Part shown: positions 47,371 through 59,104 of the stretch, piece by piece
Position numbering within the stretch: the stretch's first letter is position 1
Layout of the letters: every line of letters starts with the position of its first letter
DNA from: Camellia lanceoleosa
Lineage: Eukaryota; Streptophyta; Magnoliopsida; Ericales; Theaceae
Direction of reading: 5' to 3'
Length of the DNA stretch: 64,000 nt
Assembly (NCBI GenBank): GCA_025200525.1
Contig: CM045760.1
Coordinates: 42,551,932-42,615,931, forward strand
Program-made: the position numbers and the translations under genes
Notes under the pieces: model-generated
Databases searched by the model: none
Seen by the model: the letters and a program-made list of their open reading frames with translations, nothing else
Told to the model about the DNA's origin: nothing

Positions 47371-48500
47371 GATTTCGATATAGAGGGGTTTACATACATA
47401 TATATATATATATATCTGTGAGTGTAGTATCTCTTTTCGACCTCTTTTTTTTTCTCTAAATTTATTTATTTTATATATATATATATATGATCTCGATCTG
47501 TTATTGATGTTCTTGATTTGTTATTGATCTTTATCTAATTAATCACTTGAGTTCTTGATCTGTTATTGATCTGTTAAATATATATATATATATATATGAT
47601 ATGGTTTTTATTGTTAAAATATGTAATCTCAGTTTATGTAATGGATTTCAAAGTTATGTGACTTGATAATAAAGAAACACAACTTGGATTTGTTTTGTAA
47701 TGTAATCTTAGTTCTTATTCTCAGTTCAAAGTTTATTGCAAATAAAAGAACATATCTGTCTGTTTATTTTAGCTTTTAGTTATTATTTGGGGGGAGAAGG
47801 GGGAAAATCTGTAATCTCAACTACTTTCTTTACATCATGTAAGGGATTGATTTGATTCATTCAGAGAACTCTTTGTTATTGCTTATCATTTTATATTCAG
47901 GTGTCTTCTTATGGGACATTTCTATCAGCATGGCACTTATTGGTTTATGTATATCTGCAGTGGGTTAACTTTGAAAAAACTTAATAAAAAATTAGAAGGA
48001 ACTCTTCTGCACTCGTATCTCAAGGTGTGCCTTCTCTCTCTCTCTATCTCTCTCTCTCTGCACTCATATCCCACATTGGGTTCATAACATTATTTTCTTA
48101 TGTTCTTTTGCTTTATTGTATTAGCAACTGTTTTAGAACTATGAAATGATGTGCTATATTGAAGTCATTTTTTTATCCTATCCTATTTTCTTCTTGTAAA
48201 TGTAAAGTTTTATCTATAATCAAAATAGTGGTTACCTTAATTCTTCACATCCAAGTGATGATTGACATGTTGGCATGAATTTCATGGTAATTCACAAGAA
48301 CATATATGTATGTTTGTTTTAGCTTAGTTATTAATTGTTTCTTTGATATTTTCAAATGTTTAGTTAATTTGTTTCTCAGCTCCATTAATTCAATCCATTA
48401 GCTTAGTTATTATTAATTTGTTTCTCAGTTCCAGTAATCTAATGTTATGTTACCTCTGTTAACATTAATTCAATTCATATTATTTTTATAAAGGTTAAAA

Positions 48501-49018
48501 ATGTCAGATGTTAACTCTCAAGCACCAGTTAACTCTGAAGTACTAGTTAACTCTCAAGTACCATTTGAGAGTGATGTGTCACAACATTCATCATCAGCTA
48601 CCAACTCACCTACGAACTCATCGTCTCCCCTCTCTAATCAAAATGCTATTGATTTAGAAGAAGAGTCTAATACTTGTGAAGGAACTAAAAGAAAACCTAG
48701 TGTTATATGGGAACATTTTAAGAAACAACAAGTCAATAGAGTGTGGAAGGCAATATGTAATTATTGTAGTAAGCATCTTGGAAGTGATTCAAAAAATGAA
48801 ACTAGGCATTGCATGATCACCATAAGAGTTGTACTAGGAAAAAAGTGATGGACATGAGGCAAAAAGTTTTAACCAACAACTTTAGTAGAGACAATCCAAA
48901 AATGAATTATTATATTTTTGATCAAGATTTTGCTAGAAAAGAGTTGTCACATGCCATAATCTTGCATAAATATCCCCTCTCTATCGTAGACCATATTGGT
49001 TTTAAGGTGCAGAGATGA
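48501..49018 (+). pseudogene. hAT transposase N-terminus: BED zinc finger, frameshifted
   Basis: The ATG at 48501 opens a 115-codon frame: a Ser/Asn-rich N-terminus, then the BED region SVIWEHFKKQQVNRVWKAIC with the first metal ligands in CNYC. The other ligands fall in the next frame (HDHHKSC, from 48809), so a small indel lies near 48808. That second frame continues through DMRQKVLTNNFSRDNPKMNY, YIFDQDFARKELSHAIILHK and YPLSIVDHIGF, the segment that in plant ZBED/RICESLEEPER-type transposases links BED to the catalytic core. It then stops at 49018. BED binds the element's terminal DNA. A spliceosomal intron at the junction is possible but no good sites are seen. Confidence 0.82.
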
Positions 49019-49547
49019 AAGGTACTCATATTATTATTTCATCCAATTAATATATTATTATTTCACTTTTATATTACCATGGAATAATTTCAATACCGAA
49101 TTTATATTTTTTACTTTTTAGGAAATTCAACATCAGAATCGGTAGGCCATTCGACTATATATGATGATGATGAGATCGACTTGGATGTGTCGTATGCCAC
49201 TTTTGTGTTAGTTGTCATCTTTTTTTCTTTTTTTAATTGTTAACATTTTTTAATTGATTATATATTCATTATTAGTATTGATTATTTTTTTTTTTTTTCC
49301 TTTTGTTATTTAACAGGAATTCAAGTTGAAGGAGATGGTGAAAATTGTAGGAGTATTTGGACAAACAATCTAGGTTTTTTATCTTTTTTTTTCATGATGG
49401 ATTTGGTTTGATATGTTGTAATGGATTTGTTTTTTTTTTTTAATTTTATTTTTTGGGTAGCCTATCCCTTGCGAGTTGTGCTTGGGACTAATTATTCTTT
49501 GTGCTTGTGATGTGGTTGCTGAATTTTCTTTTGTGTGGACTGTGCAT

Positions 49548-49930
49548 GGGACTATTTTGTTGTTCACAGATGCTATGTGGACAGATGTTATTTTATTGAA
49601 CAATCCCAATATTATTTTGTTGTTTACAGATTTTTTGAACAGTCCCAATATATTGCACAGTCCCAATATTATTGAACATGATATATTGAACAGTCTCTAT
49701 ATTATTTTGTTGTTTACAGATTTTTAATTTTGAAAACATGTTGACAGATTTTTTAATAAAATGTTGCCACATTTATTATTTTGAAAACATGTTCATAGAT
49801 TTTTTATTTTGAAAACATGTTGACAGATTTATTTTGAAGACAGGTTGACATATTGAGCAGTCCCAATATTATGTTTGAATAGAATGCTTACAGATTTTTT
49901 AATTTGAAAAAATGTTGACAAAAAATTGAA
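49548..49930. repeat. Imperfect short tandem repeats in the hAT 3' part
   Basis: CCCAATATTATTTTGTTGTT and ACAGATTTTTTGAACAGTCC recur between 49548 and 49730, then GAAAACATGTTGACAGATTT recurs between 49733 and 49850. The frame 49476-49727 is generated by these repeats. Confidence 0.7.
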
Positions 49931-51215
49931 TAGGATGTTTCATATCAAAAAGAGAAAAAAAAAAAATGAAATGTTACAATAATATGGGGATTTCCCCGTC
50001 GGGGGATGGGGACGGGGACGGGAAAATTGTCACTTTCGGGGATCGGGGACGGGGAGTGTAGTCCCCGGCTCCACCCCGCCACGCCCCGCTCCGTTGCCAT
50101 CTCTACATATTAAGATTCATATCAACATTGCATCAAATTATACAACTACAACTCTCAACTTTCATTTGAATATAAACATGCCGTAAATATTCATAATAAA
50201 AAGGGGCAATTACATTATGTATTGTCAATTACATGATGTTAATATTTAATATTGATTGTCATTACCAATAGCAATCATAATCACAAAAGGGAGAAATATA
50301 ACATATTATCACTGTTTAAAAATAAAAATGTTCACATATTGTGAACGTTCATATCACTATATTAGATGAGAGAAAATTTTCTAAAAAGGTATTATAAACG
50401 CTCACATCAAATGAGAGAGAATTCTCAAGGCGTTAAAGTCATTAAAAAAACTTTCTGGAAAGGTGTCCATTTTATAAAATTATCAAATTTTTTAATAAGT
50501 TTGATGAAAATTGAGCTTTTTTTTTTATTTAGGGTTTAGGGACATTAAATATCAACATTAAAGTTTGATGAAAATAGAGTTTTTTTGGTTTAGAATTTAG
50601 AGACATTAAATATCAATATTAAATATAAGGGTATAAGAGTCTAAGAAAATAATGTGAATCAAGAAAAAAGACTTTATAAAATAAAAGTATACATACATGG
50701 GACTAAGTGGGTTAAAAAATTCATTCATAAACTTCTTAAGTTACTTTTAAATAGGATTTATAAATAAAAATTCTAACAATGATTTAGGCCTATTTTGAGA
50801 AATTACTTTTTTTGTTTTTGTTTTTGGACTTATTATGAAAATATATTTAAAAAGTAATATAACCTAACAAACTAATGAACTTTTTTTTGGCCCCCCCTAA
50901 ACCACCTTTGTAAAGTCATTAGTACTAGACAACCGACATCAAGTCCATCTGGAACAATTTTGAACCCAAACTTTATCAATCCACACGTATGCCCAACATT
51001 TCATTGGTTGTTTAGTAAAATTAGTTAAAAGTTAATTTTTAATTTTTTTAAAATATTATATAAAATAAGGGTAAATAATAAATATATTTTTTAAGATTTG
51101 TTTAAAGTATAAATTATTTTTTATAATTTAAAAAATTACAAATATTTTATTGTAAAAAAAATTTTATTTAACAGAATTGACTAAAAAAATGAAATTCGTA
51201 AATGCTTTTCTATAT

Positions 51216-52085
51216 AATAATAAAATTACTTAAATTATTAATTGAAATATGTTTTTAACATTATTAAAAATTATTAATTGACTTGATTATTTATTAATAA
51301 AAGGGCAATTTGTTATGAAATTAAAAACCTCAATAAATGGAATATAATTTCTTGAATCACATAAGGTGATTCGTATTTTAATCAAATCTCAAGAGATTTA
51401 TTTATAATTTATCCTATAAAAAAATAAAGAGTTGATACTGCTTAAAAAATTAAAAAAAAAATTTAAAATCAGAAATTATACCTTTTTTTAATTTAGAAAA
51501 TTTAAAAAAACACTAATAATGTAAAAAATCAAAATCAAAACATCACATTACATAAAATCTACGCACCAATTAAAACTGTTCAAATCCTTAATTTAGAGTT
51601 CACAAACTTTTTTTTTCTTAAAAAATTACTTTTAATTAAATTGCCAATCATTTCCAATGAACGAAAGAGACCACATCAACCGCCGTAAGCCCCAACGACT
51701 TCACACAAACACTCCAATGACAAATCTACACGTCATCACATACAAAAAACAAAAAACAAATTAAACAATGATTGGTCCACGTATAACAAATCTTGATGTG
51801 CATACGCACTAAATCATTCCCTTCAAGATAATGACAACAAATAGATCTCACAGATTTTTAAGCCCCAAGAATCTCATCCGAAGAAAATCTACATAGAGAG
51901 CCATCTAGAGAGAGAAAGCCAAGAAGGGGTAATTGCAAACAAGACCAGCAAGAACAATCCAAGCCCTAATTTGGATAGATTCTAGAGAGAGAGAGAGAGG
52001 CTATGCAAGAAGCTACCTTGCAAAGCACATTTGATTCGAAACCCTAATTCGAGATAAAGAGGGGGTTTTTTTTTTGTGTGTGGCG
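51216..52085 (+). promoter_or_regulatory. Upstream region of the F-box gene
   Basis: AT-rich up to about 51640, then less so. GA-rich stretches (about 51896-51915 and 51984-51998) lie where a 5' untranslated leader would be. No unambiguous TATA box could be chosen, so the transcription start is unknown. Confidence 0.4.
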
Positions 52086-52208
52086 ATGCAAGAGACCCTT
52101 CGAAGCGTAGTAGAAGAAGCAGAGTCCGGTTCTCGAAACCCTAACCCTAACAATCGATGTCAGTTTCGCCGGAGCAGAGCCTCCGTCCGTCGTCGCGGCG
52201 GCGCGTGA
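52086..52208 (+). other. Possible upstream ORF overlapping the F-box start
   Basis: ATG at 52086 opens a 40-codon frame (MQETLRSVVEEAESGSRNPN...) ending at TGA 52206-52208. It overlaps the main ATG (52157) in another frame. If the mRNA starts upstream of 52086, ribosomes translating this frame would bypass the main start, which usually lowers expression. Whether it lies in the mRNA is not shown by the sequence. Confidence 0.35.
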
Positions 52209-54717
52209 GCTGGCCGGACTCCTGGGTGAAGGACCAAGCTCTCCGGCATGTTGTTTTCAAAATGCGCCGCCACTCTCTCTCCGAAACGCCTCCTCCAGAG
52301 CTCTTCGAAACAATAATCGAAGACCTAGACTCGGAATCGTCCTCCATTGATTTCACCTCTCTCCTCTCCGACGAGCTTCTTCTCTTGGTTCTCTCGAAGC
52401 TTCCAGAATCTCAACACATACCCGATTCTGCTGTTTGCAAGCGCTGGTTGAGGCTTAGCGGTCGTCTCGTTCACTCTATCAAGTTGTTAGATTGGGAATT
52501 TCTCGAATCGGGTCGACTTTTGTACAGGTTTCCTAATCTCACCGATATCGATCTTGTTCGATCTTGTTTAAAGTCAATTCACAATTCTGGAATCGTGGTA
52601 ACTAATAAATTCGTATCTATATATCTCGATTCATGCTTATTGGAAGGTGGGTTTATGCAAAAACATGATTTATTGGATTCGGGTGTAATTGATAGAGGGG
52701 TTAGAATTTTAGCCGAGGGTTGCCCTAATTTGAGAAGGCTTGTTATAATCGGTGCGAGTGCACAAGGGTTGTCTTGTGTTGCAGAGGAGTGCTTGACTCT
52801 GCAGGAATTAGAGCTGCATTGTTGCCCTGATTCATCGTTGAGTGGAATTTTCGGGTGCCAGAATTTACAGATTTTGAAATTGATTGGCTTTGTTGATGGG
52901 TTTTATGATTCGGTAATTTCGGATATTGGGTTGACGATTGTGGCACAAGGGTGTAAGCGGTTAGTGAAGCTCGAGCTTGTTGGTTGTGAGGGAAGCTATG
53001 ATGGGATCAAAGCTATTGGGCAGTGCTGCCAAATGCTCGAGGAGTTGACTTTATGTGATCACAGAATGGATGGTGGGTGGTTAGCAGCACTTTCATATTG
53101 TATGAATTTGAAGACTTTGAAACTTAAATCTTGCAAGAATATTGATCTAAGCCCAGGGCCTGATGAGCATTTAGGTTCTTGTCCTGCTCTTGAAGAATTA
53201 CATTTGCAGCGGTGTCAAATGCGGGACAAGCAAGCGATGAGAGCATTGTTTCTGGTGTGTAAGGCTGTTAGGGAGCTCATTTTCGAGGACTGTTTTGGAT
53301 TAGAGAACAATGTATTTGGCATTGCAAGTATTTGTAGGTATGAGTATGACTTTCATTTGCTGCATGTTTTAGCTTCAACTGATTTTGAACTTTATAGTTT
53401 CTTTGCTGCCTATTATAATTTATATCTCTTAACTGATCTGAAACTGAACAATTAAGGAAATGCAGTAGATCTTGTTGATGATTTTTTAGTATGTAAATGG
53501 TCAGTTTTGTAACTTTTTCACTGAGGATGAGTATACCTCCTGTCCTTGATTGGGACTTGAGAGTGAGCAAATTCTGCTTTCTACTGTGAATGTTCCTGAA
53601 ATTGTATAAAGATTAAGCCAGAGTTCAAAAAAAGATAAATTCATCTTATCGACTTCTACATTGATCTTAGTGTCAAACTAAATAGCAGAAAATTATGCGT
53701 ACATACAGCATAAAAGATAATCGTGATATATGTAATACATGTGGGTGCACATATGTTTAATCCCTGGCATGTGCACATGGAATGTGTATGAGGAAGCAAA
53801 TTGAAGAAAGCATTTGTTCTTTGCACTTCAAAAAGTAATTGAGCTTTTCCATTCATATGCATGATGAGTATATTTATCAAGTTCTTTTCATTTCAAAAAT
53901 GTTTGATTCTTATGTCTTTTTCCATTTAATACCAATATGCAAAACCTAAAATCTGAGCAACCTACTTAAAGTGATGGTCCATTAGCCACATCCAACAATA
54001 GAAGATCAAATGACAATCATTGGTAGTCATCCTGGCAATACTAAATAAATAAAACATAATTTTTATATAATGTTGGAAATCACCTAGAACAGGGCCAGAA
54101 GTTGGAGATAAAAGGTCTTTCCAATAATTTGGGACTTGCTTTCTGATATCATGATTTTCACTGCATAATGCTGTAGCTTATGGTTACAACATTGGTCATG
54201 TGTCATATCCAGGGCAATTGCTTGATAAAGAACTGATAAATTTGATAGAGCAAGTGAAATTCAAATTTGAGACAATGGAAACTATGAATTGCAGTGGGAT
54301 GGATTTAGCCACTAAATTTATGGAGCTCATAGTAAACAACCTTTATTGTTGTGTCCCCCTCTTTGCTTCTTGTTTAGAATTATTAGAATAATGAAACAAG
54401 CTCCTAAATGACTTAAGTTGCAAATTATTATTTTTTTTTGTTTTTGTAGGAGAGTAAGGTTTCTATCTTTGGAAGGATGCTCATTATTGACAATGGAAGG
54501 TTTAGATGCAGTAGTTCTCTCATGGAAAGAGCTTCAGAGGCTTAAAGTAGTATCATGTAACAATATAAAGGATAGTGAAATCACTCCAGCAATGGCATCA
54601 TTGTTTTCCGTTCTTAAAGCGTTAAAGTGGCAGCCAGATTCCAGATCTCTTCTGGCATCAGGTCTTGAAGGGACTGGACTGGGAATGAAAGGTGGTAGAT
54701 CTTTCAAGGGGGTGTGA
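52157..54717 (+). CDS. F-box / leucine-rich-repeat (RNI-like) protein, two exons
   Basis: The coding sequence joins 52157-53337 and 54450-54717, 1449 nt for 482 residues. The donor is AG|GTATGAG at 53338 and the acceptor TTTTTGTAG at 54449. The split codon gives Arg and the frame continues without a break. The N-terminus is basic with a [16 protein letters not shown] stretch. The F-box spans about residues 66-107 ([29 protein letters not shown]). Residues about 125-470 are irregular Leu/Cys-rich repeats of the LRR-CC type ([57 protein letters not shown]). Such proteins are substrate receptors of SCF (Skp1-Cullin-F-box) ubiquitin ligases, with the F-box contacting SKP1/ASK and the repeats the target. 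It looks like the At5g07670/At5g51370 group of Arabidopsis F-box/RNI-like proteins, for which I know no firm substrate. It is the only intact host gene here. Confidence 0.92.
53338..54449 (+). other. Single intron of the F-box gene
   Basis: 1112 bp with a GT donor (GTATGAG), an AG acceptor and a T-rich tract just before the acceptor. If it is retained, translation runs 39 codons into it and stops at 53453-53455, removing the last repeats. No nested gene is visible. Confidence 0.88.
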
Positions 54718-56110
54718 AACTTGAACCTGCCATTTTGTTGATGTGAATCCGGGCTTTTGCCAAATGGATACTTCAACAATTTGACTGCTGCAATAAGTAC
54801 TGGAATTACATTCGCACAGGCATAGTCTCAACAACCTGCAATTATTTCTGTCTGTTCCAAATGTTTTCTCGGCGATCTGTCAGAAAAAAAAAAAAAAAAG
54901 GGATCAGGGTGCGTTGTTCATTAGTGGGTCACAGTTTTTGGTTACAGATGACCTGCTGAAGGAAACCAGCCATTCAAAGCATTTACTTTTCTTTGTTTCT
55001 TAATGTACACTGGGTGACCTGTTCGTCCAAAATGCAATAGTTAATGTATTTTAGTGAAGGCATTGTTTCACTAATAGTCATAGAAATTAGATGAGTCAAT
55101 TTTATTTTTTTTTTTATTCAGTGGTTTTGACTTTCTAGGAGCCAAAAAAGTGAATCTTACTCTAGTTCTTATTTCTATACTCATTTTCTTCAATTGTCAT
55201 TCACAAATCGTGTACAAGTATCTTCTTTCTAGCTGTTATTTTTATACTCTTTTTCCTCAGTTTTACTTGTCTTTCATAAATCATGTACAATTATCTCAAT
55301 TATCAAAGAATCATGAACAAGTATCTTGGTTATGATTTTGTTTGTATTTGTCTATAATTTGAACATTGAAATGTTGTTTCATGGACTAGCTATTGTTTGT
55401 ATGTTGGTTACTTGGTTGCATAAAATATTATTCTTGCTTTGATTTCCCCAATAGTGTGGCATGTGGGATTTGTATAACCTGATAAATAGTGATATGGTTT
55501 CTTTTGGGAATTCAATGGTCTCTTTTTGGAGAATTTTTTTTTTTTTTTTTAAGTAGTACAATTATTGTTCTTTTAAAAAATTGATTTTTTAAAATTATCT
55601 TTTGATAGTGCATTTTTTAGAGAATATTAATGTTATAATTGTGTTTTTTAGGTTAATGAATTTAAAATAAGGGCAAAATAAAAAATTATATTATTTTTGT
55701 ACTTGATTTTTGAAAAATGATTAATATTTTGAGATAATGAAAAATAGAATAGGGGATTAATATTTTGGGAGTATTAAATTTGAGGAATTCTTCTGCTTTT
55801 TATTATGGGGAAACATCACCATCACCATCTTTTTAAAGGATAGTTTGATTTGTTGAGTAACATTTTTATTTTTTTTAATTTATTTTTATTTAAGGATTGC
55901 TGCAATTTGTTCCCTTATTATTACCTTGTAGTACTAGTAATGGCTGAGCTCCACTAAAAGCAAGAATGTGGAAAGACGCAATGGGTGCAACTGAAGACCT
56001 GTGGATATTTCAAGTCATTCCGTGCACTCCTTTATAGCTTAAAATTTCCCTATCCAGGTAATGGCTTTTTTAACATCGTACCAGTTTTTATCAAACAATT
56101 GGTATAGAAC
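54718..56110. other. 3' flank of the F-box gene
   Basis: Contains the 3' untranslated region, an A-run at about 54882-54899 and AT-rich spacer. No further gene is supported. A poly(A) signal could not be chosen with confidence. Confidence 0.5.
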
Positions 56111-56113
56111 ATA

Positions 56114-56244
56114 CAAAATTTTAGAAAAGTGCATAGAATGCAGTGGTGGCAGCATCTCATTCATCTTGGATGTGTCCCACACTCCAATATGATGAGTTTT
56201 GTAGCCAGTATTGCATTCTATGCACTTTTCTATAAAAAATTTGT
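56114..56244. ncRNA. Long imperfect hairpin: microRNA-precursor-like or micro-MITE
   Basis: Two arms of about 62 nt are complementary around a short TCC-type loop near 56174-56178. The outer arms share 20 perfectly paired bases: AGAAAAGTGCATAGAATGCA at 56123-56142 against its reverse complement at about 56211-56230. The inner arms pair with mismatches (CATCTTGGATGTG against CACTCCAATATGATG). Size and shape match a young plant MIR locus or an inverted-repeat siRNA source, but a tiny palindromic MITE would look alike. No clear target-site duplication is seen. Strand is undetermined, since either strand would fold. Confidence 0.45.
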
Positions 56245-57287
56245 GTTTGCAGCATTACAGATTATGAAAAGGTTTCTATATAATTGTATTAGTGTGATCT
56301 TGAATTTTGGAAGTTTGATTATTTGTTTGACCAAAAAATGTCAAATAATTGTGAAAATTGAGAAAAAAGGAAAAAGAAGTGAAGTGAATATAGATAGCTT
56401 GATAGCAAGTTGCAACATGACTTTGGCTTATATGTTCCGACTCCATGGTAAAAGATTCGTCTTTTTTCATTAGGAGTTTGGATACCTATCCACATGATTT
56501 GGGGCCATCAACTTGAACCGGAAGGTGGATGTTTGCAATTGCATTTAATTGCTCAACATGTGTGAAGCATTTGAGAGGATCATACATGGGTAGAGGGTAT
56601 GGTTTTGATAATGAAAGCTCTCACTACCTGCACACAATGTTGTTGTCTTCTAAGTAGCACAAGCACAAAAATGGTACAAGATCTTATGAGACACGAAAAC
56701 ATTGAAACAAGTTTATATGCATACTTTGGTAAAGTGTGATGGGGGAGACTTTGTACCATAGTCTGCTTTTAGGTTCATTTTCATTTCTCCTTTATTTGCT
56801 TCAATCTTAATATCTTATGATGAAACAATGTACATGTTTGTATTTTCTTTAATGTAATAGAAACTGATATTTCACCTTTAGATTCTTTATCATCACAATA
56901 ATTTTTATTTTCTGTTGCACATTTATCACACAATATAGGTTTGTTATGGAACATATCTACTTAACATAATATGATACATGAAAGAAATACAATAATAGTG
57001 GAGGTGCTATAGAAGCCACATATGAAGCATGAGTATGGGTACGAGTATTGATACTAGTACGATATGAGTACATCGATACGGTAAAATTATCTTAAAAAAA
57101 GTAAGGTATGAGTACAGTTTGGTACATTTGTAAAAAAATATTTATTTTTAATTTGAAATAATGCAAAAATTGATTAAGTAATTTAATTTGTTAAGATTTA
57201 ACCTATAATTAACATTTAATGTCAAAAATAAAGGTATGAACCAAAATTAAATGTCATTATATTAAATAACTTACAAATTATAACTTA
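56245..57287. other. Intergenic AT-rich spacer
   Basis: No gene recognised. The stretch 57022-57115 repeats GAGTA(C/T)-type words (GAGTATGGGTACGAGTATTG) without clear unit structure. Confidence 0.5.
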
Positions 57288-58687
57288 ACTAGCATATCAC
57301 TCGTGCTATGCGCGGGATTGAATTTTAAAAAATTATTCATAGTTATGTTAAACATATTTTTAAATTATTAACATAAAATATACGTAATTTTGAAAGAACA
57401 TATTGGTGTTTTATAATTGAAGTAATAAAAATGAAAATTTATTACGTTTGTTCGAAATTCACTGAATGAATAAGATATATTATAACTAAAATCTAAATTA
57501 TTGTGGGTCTTCTATCAACATTCATGCATTGTCAAGATGATAGTTAGTATTATAATTGATAAACAATGCATATATTATGTATTTACAAAATATTATAAAG
57601 TAAAAATGTTATACTTACATATTATTTATTTTTTACCTTGTAAAATTTTTCAGACCAATCAATATTTAAAACAAAGTTTATGCACGATGCACAATCTAGT
57701 TGACGTAGCATTTTTGGTATACGTATGATAAATGCATAGGCACAGTCTTGGCATGACGCAATATAATCTTTAATCATTTTAACTCTATTATCCTATAAAA
57801 TTTTGGAATTATAACATTGTGTTTGAAAATGTAAGAATAAGTTATTTATAATAAATTTTATAATTTCCTACCTTTGATATCATATTCTTCAAATATGATG
57901 GCTGATATCGCAAGATAAACTCTGCCCATTTATCTTGAACAGCGAGATTTATTAAACCATATTGTCTTTGACCATAATGTTAACATTATATCTAATTTTT
58001 TTTAAAAAAATTGTTAAAAGGAAATATTGTACCTAATAAAAAATTAAAATACTTGTTAAGTTTGAATTATTATTTTACATAACAATTATTTACCTAAAGA
58101 AAATTACCTCGTTATAATATCAGTATCATCATGTATGTAGTGACGACAAACAAATGTAACCATAATGATATTCAACTTTTTGATAGGAGTATAATTTTTT
58201 AATAAAATTATAGTGGAAGGCTTAAAAAGGGTGTGTAATTTCCTAATTACAGTGTATTTTTTTCTCTTTTTTTCCGCAATTGTAACATGTTATTTTTTAA
58301 TAAAAATTTAGATTTTTTTTAATAAACAAATTAGCTTTTACAATGTACTTTTTTTTTCTCTTTTTTTTTTTCACAATTGCAACTTATTATTTTTTAATAA
58401 AAATTTATATTTGTTTTAGATATTTTTTTTTAATATCCAAATTTTTTTTTTAGATTTTTTATAAAAATAATTTAACAATCCCATGATTAACCATAATGTA
58501 GGGGAGAAATTGAAAATGGTGTGGTAACAAGTATGAGAGAAGTTAAAAAGACTTGTGAGTTGGAAGAAGTCAATAAGTGCTAAGCTTTTTTTTTTTTTTA
58601 AATCAAAAAATTAGAAAATTAAGATTGGGATATTGGAGCTCCCACAAGACTTGTGGGTTAAAATCTCATTTTCCTTATATAATATAT
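57288..58687 (-). mobile_element. Helitron-like unit 1
   Basis: The 3' end (plus ACTAGCATATCACTCGTGCT, then ATGCGCGGG) is more diverged than the others. The 5' end is uncertain near 58675-58687 (TTCCTTATATAATATAT). The length suggests an older element with later changes. Confidence 0.5.
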
Positions 58688-59104
58688 ACTAGCCTATCAC
58701 CCGTGCTATGCACGGGATAATTATAGATATTTATATTTGTTTTCATTTTTTTTAATATATAAATTAAATACATGGGGTTTGACCGAGGAGTTTGAAAAAA
58801 TTTAAATTGTGTTTATTTATTTATTTAAGAGGCATTTACACAATAATTACATGGGTCTCTTAGGGATGCAAAAAGTAAGGAAATTAGGATTTCATTTATG
58901 GCGTTATTCATTTAATAAATGTAATTATTATAAATTAAGTGTTTATTGTAATCAATAGTGTAATTATTATAATCTTTGAACCAATCACCAATCACCAAGT
59001 CAATTTTTTTTAAAAAAATATTAAAAAATCAGATAATTAGGATTGACATGTTGGAGCTTCCACAAGCCTTGGGTTTTAAAAGATCATTTTTCTTAATATA
59101 TAGA
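58688..59104 (-). mobile_element. Helitron-like unit 2
   Basis: 417 bp from ACTAGCCTATCACCCGTGCT to TTAATATATAGA. It is a near duplicate of the next unit (shared ACATGGGGTTT(G/A)ACCGAGGA and TTTACACAATAATTACATGG). Confidence 0.7.

Larger units (their letters stand above)
46761..50105 (+). mobile_element. hAT transposon with truncated transposase
   Basis: The ends TAGAGATGGCAA (left) and, on the reverse complement of the right, TAGAGATGGCAA form a 12-bp inverted repeat of the hAT type. The flanks GATGTTA and CATATTA are a decayed 7-8-bp duplication. The subterminal 150 bp on each side are rich in GGGGACGGGG and CCCCGGCCC phrases, a typical hAT pattern. Inside on the plus strand are a promoter-like CT-rich region, a BED zinc-finger ORF and the first transposase segment. 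The catalytic DDE core and the C-terminal dimerisation region are missing, so it cannot move alone. Confidence 0.85.
46735..51215. repeat. Tandem segmental duplication, copy 2 (interrupted)
   Basis: Starts CAGATGACGTTGTGATAAAG, equivalent to the last minisatellite unit of copy 1 (about 36110). It runs through 50106-50880 and ends near 51215. The hAT element 46761-50105 sits at GGTGATGTTA, where copy 1 reads GGTGATGTTAAGGTTCATAT uninterrupted (about 36132). Confidence 0.75.

Noticed and set aside
46909..47421. 170-codon frame on the plus strand
   Set aside because: Its Ser/Leu/Pro content comes from CT repeats and CCTCACCGCC-like words in the hAT 5' region. It has no domain and overlaps other equally open frames.
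56129..56473. 114-codon frame beginning MHRMQWWQH
   Set aside because: It starts inside the hairpin arm and runs into AT-rich sequence. No domain or codon bias supports it.
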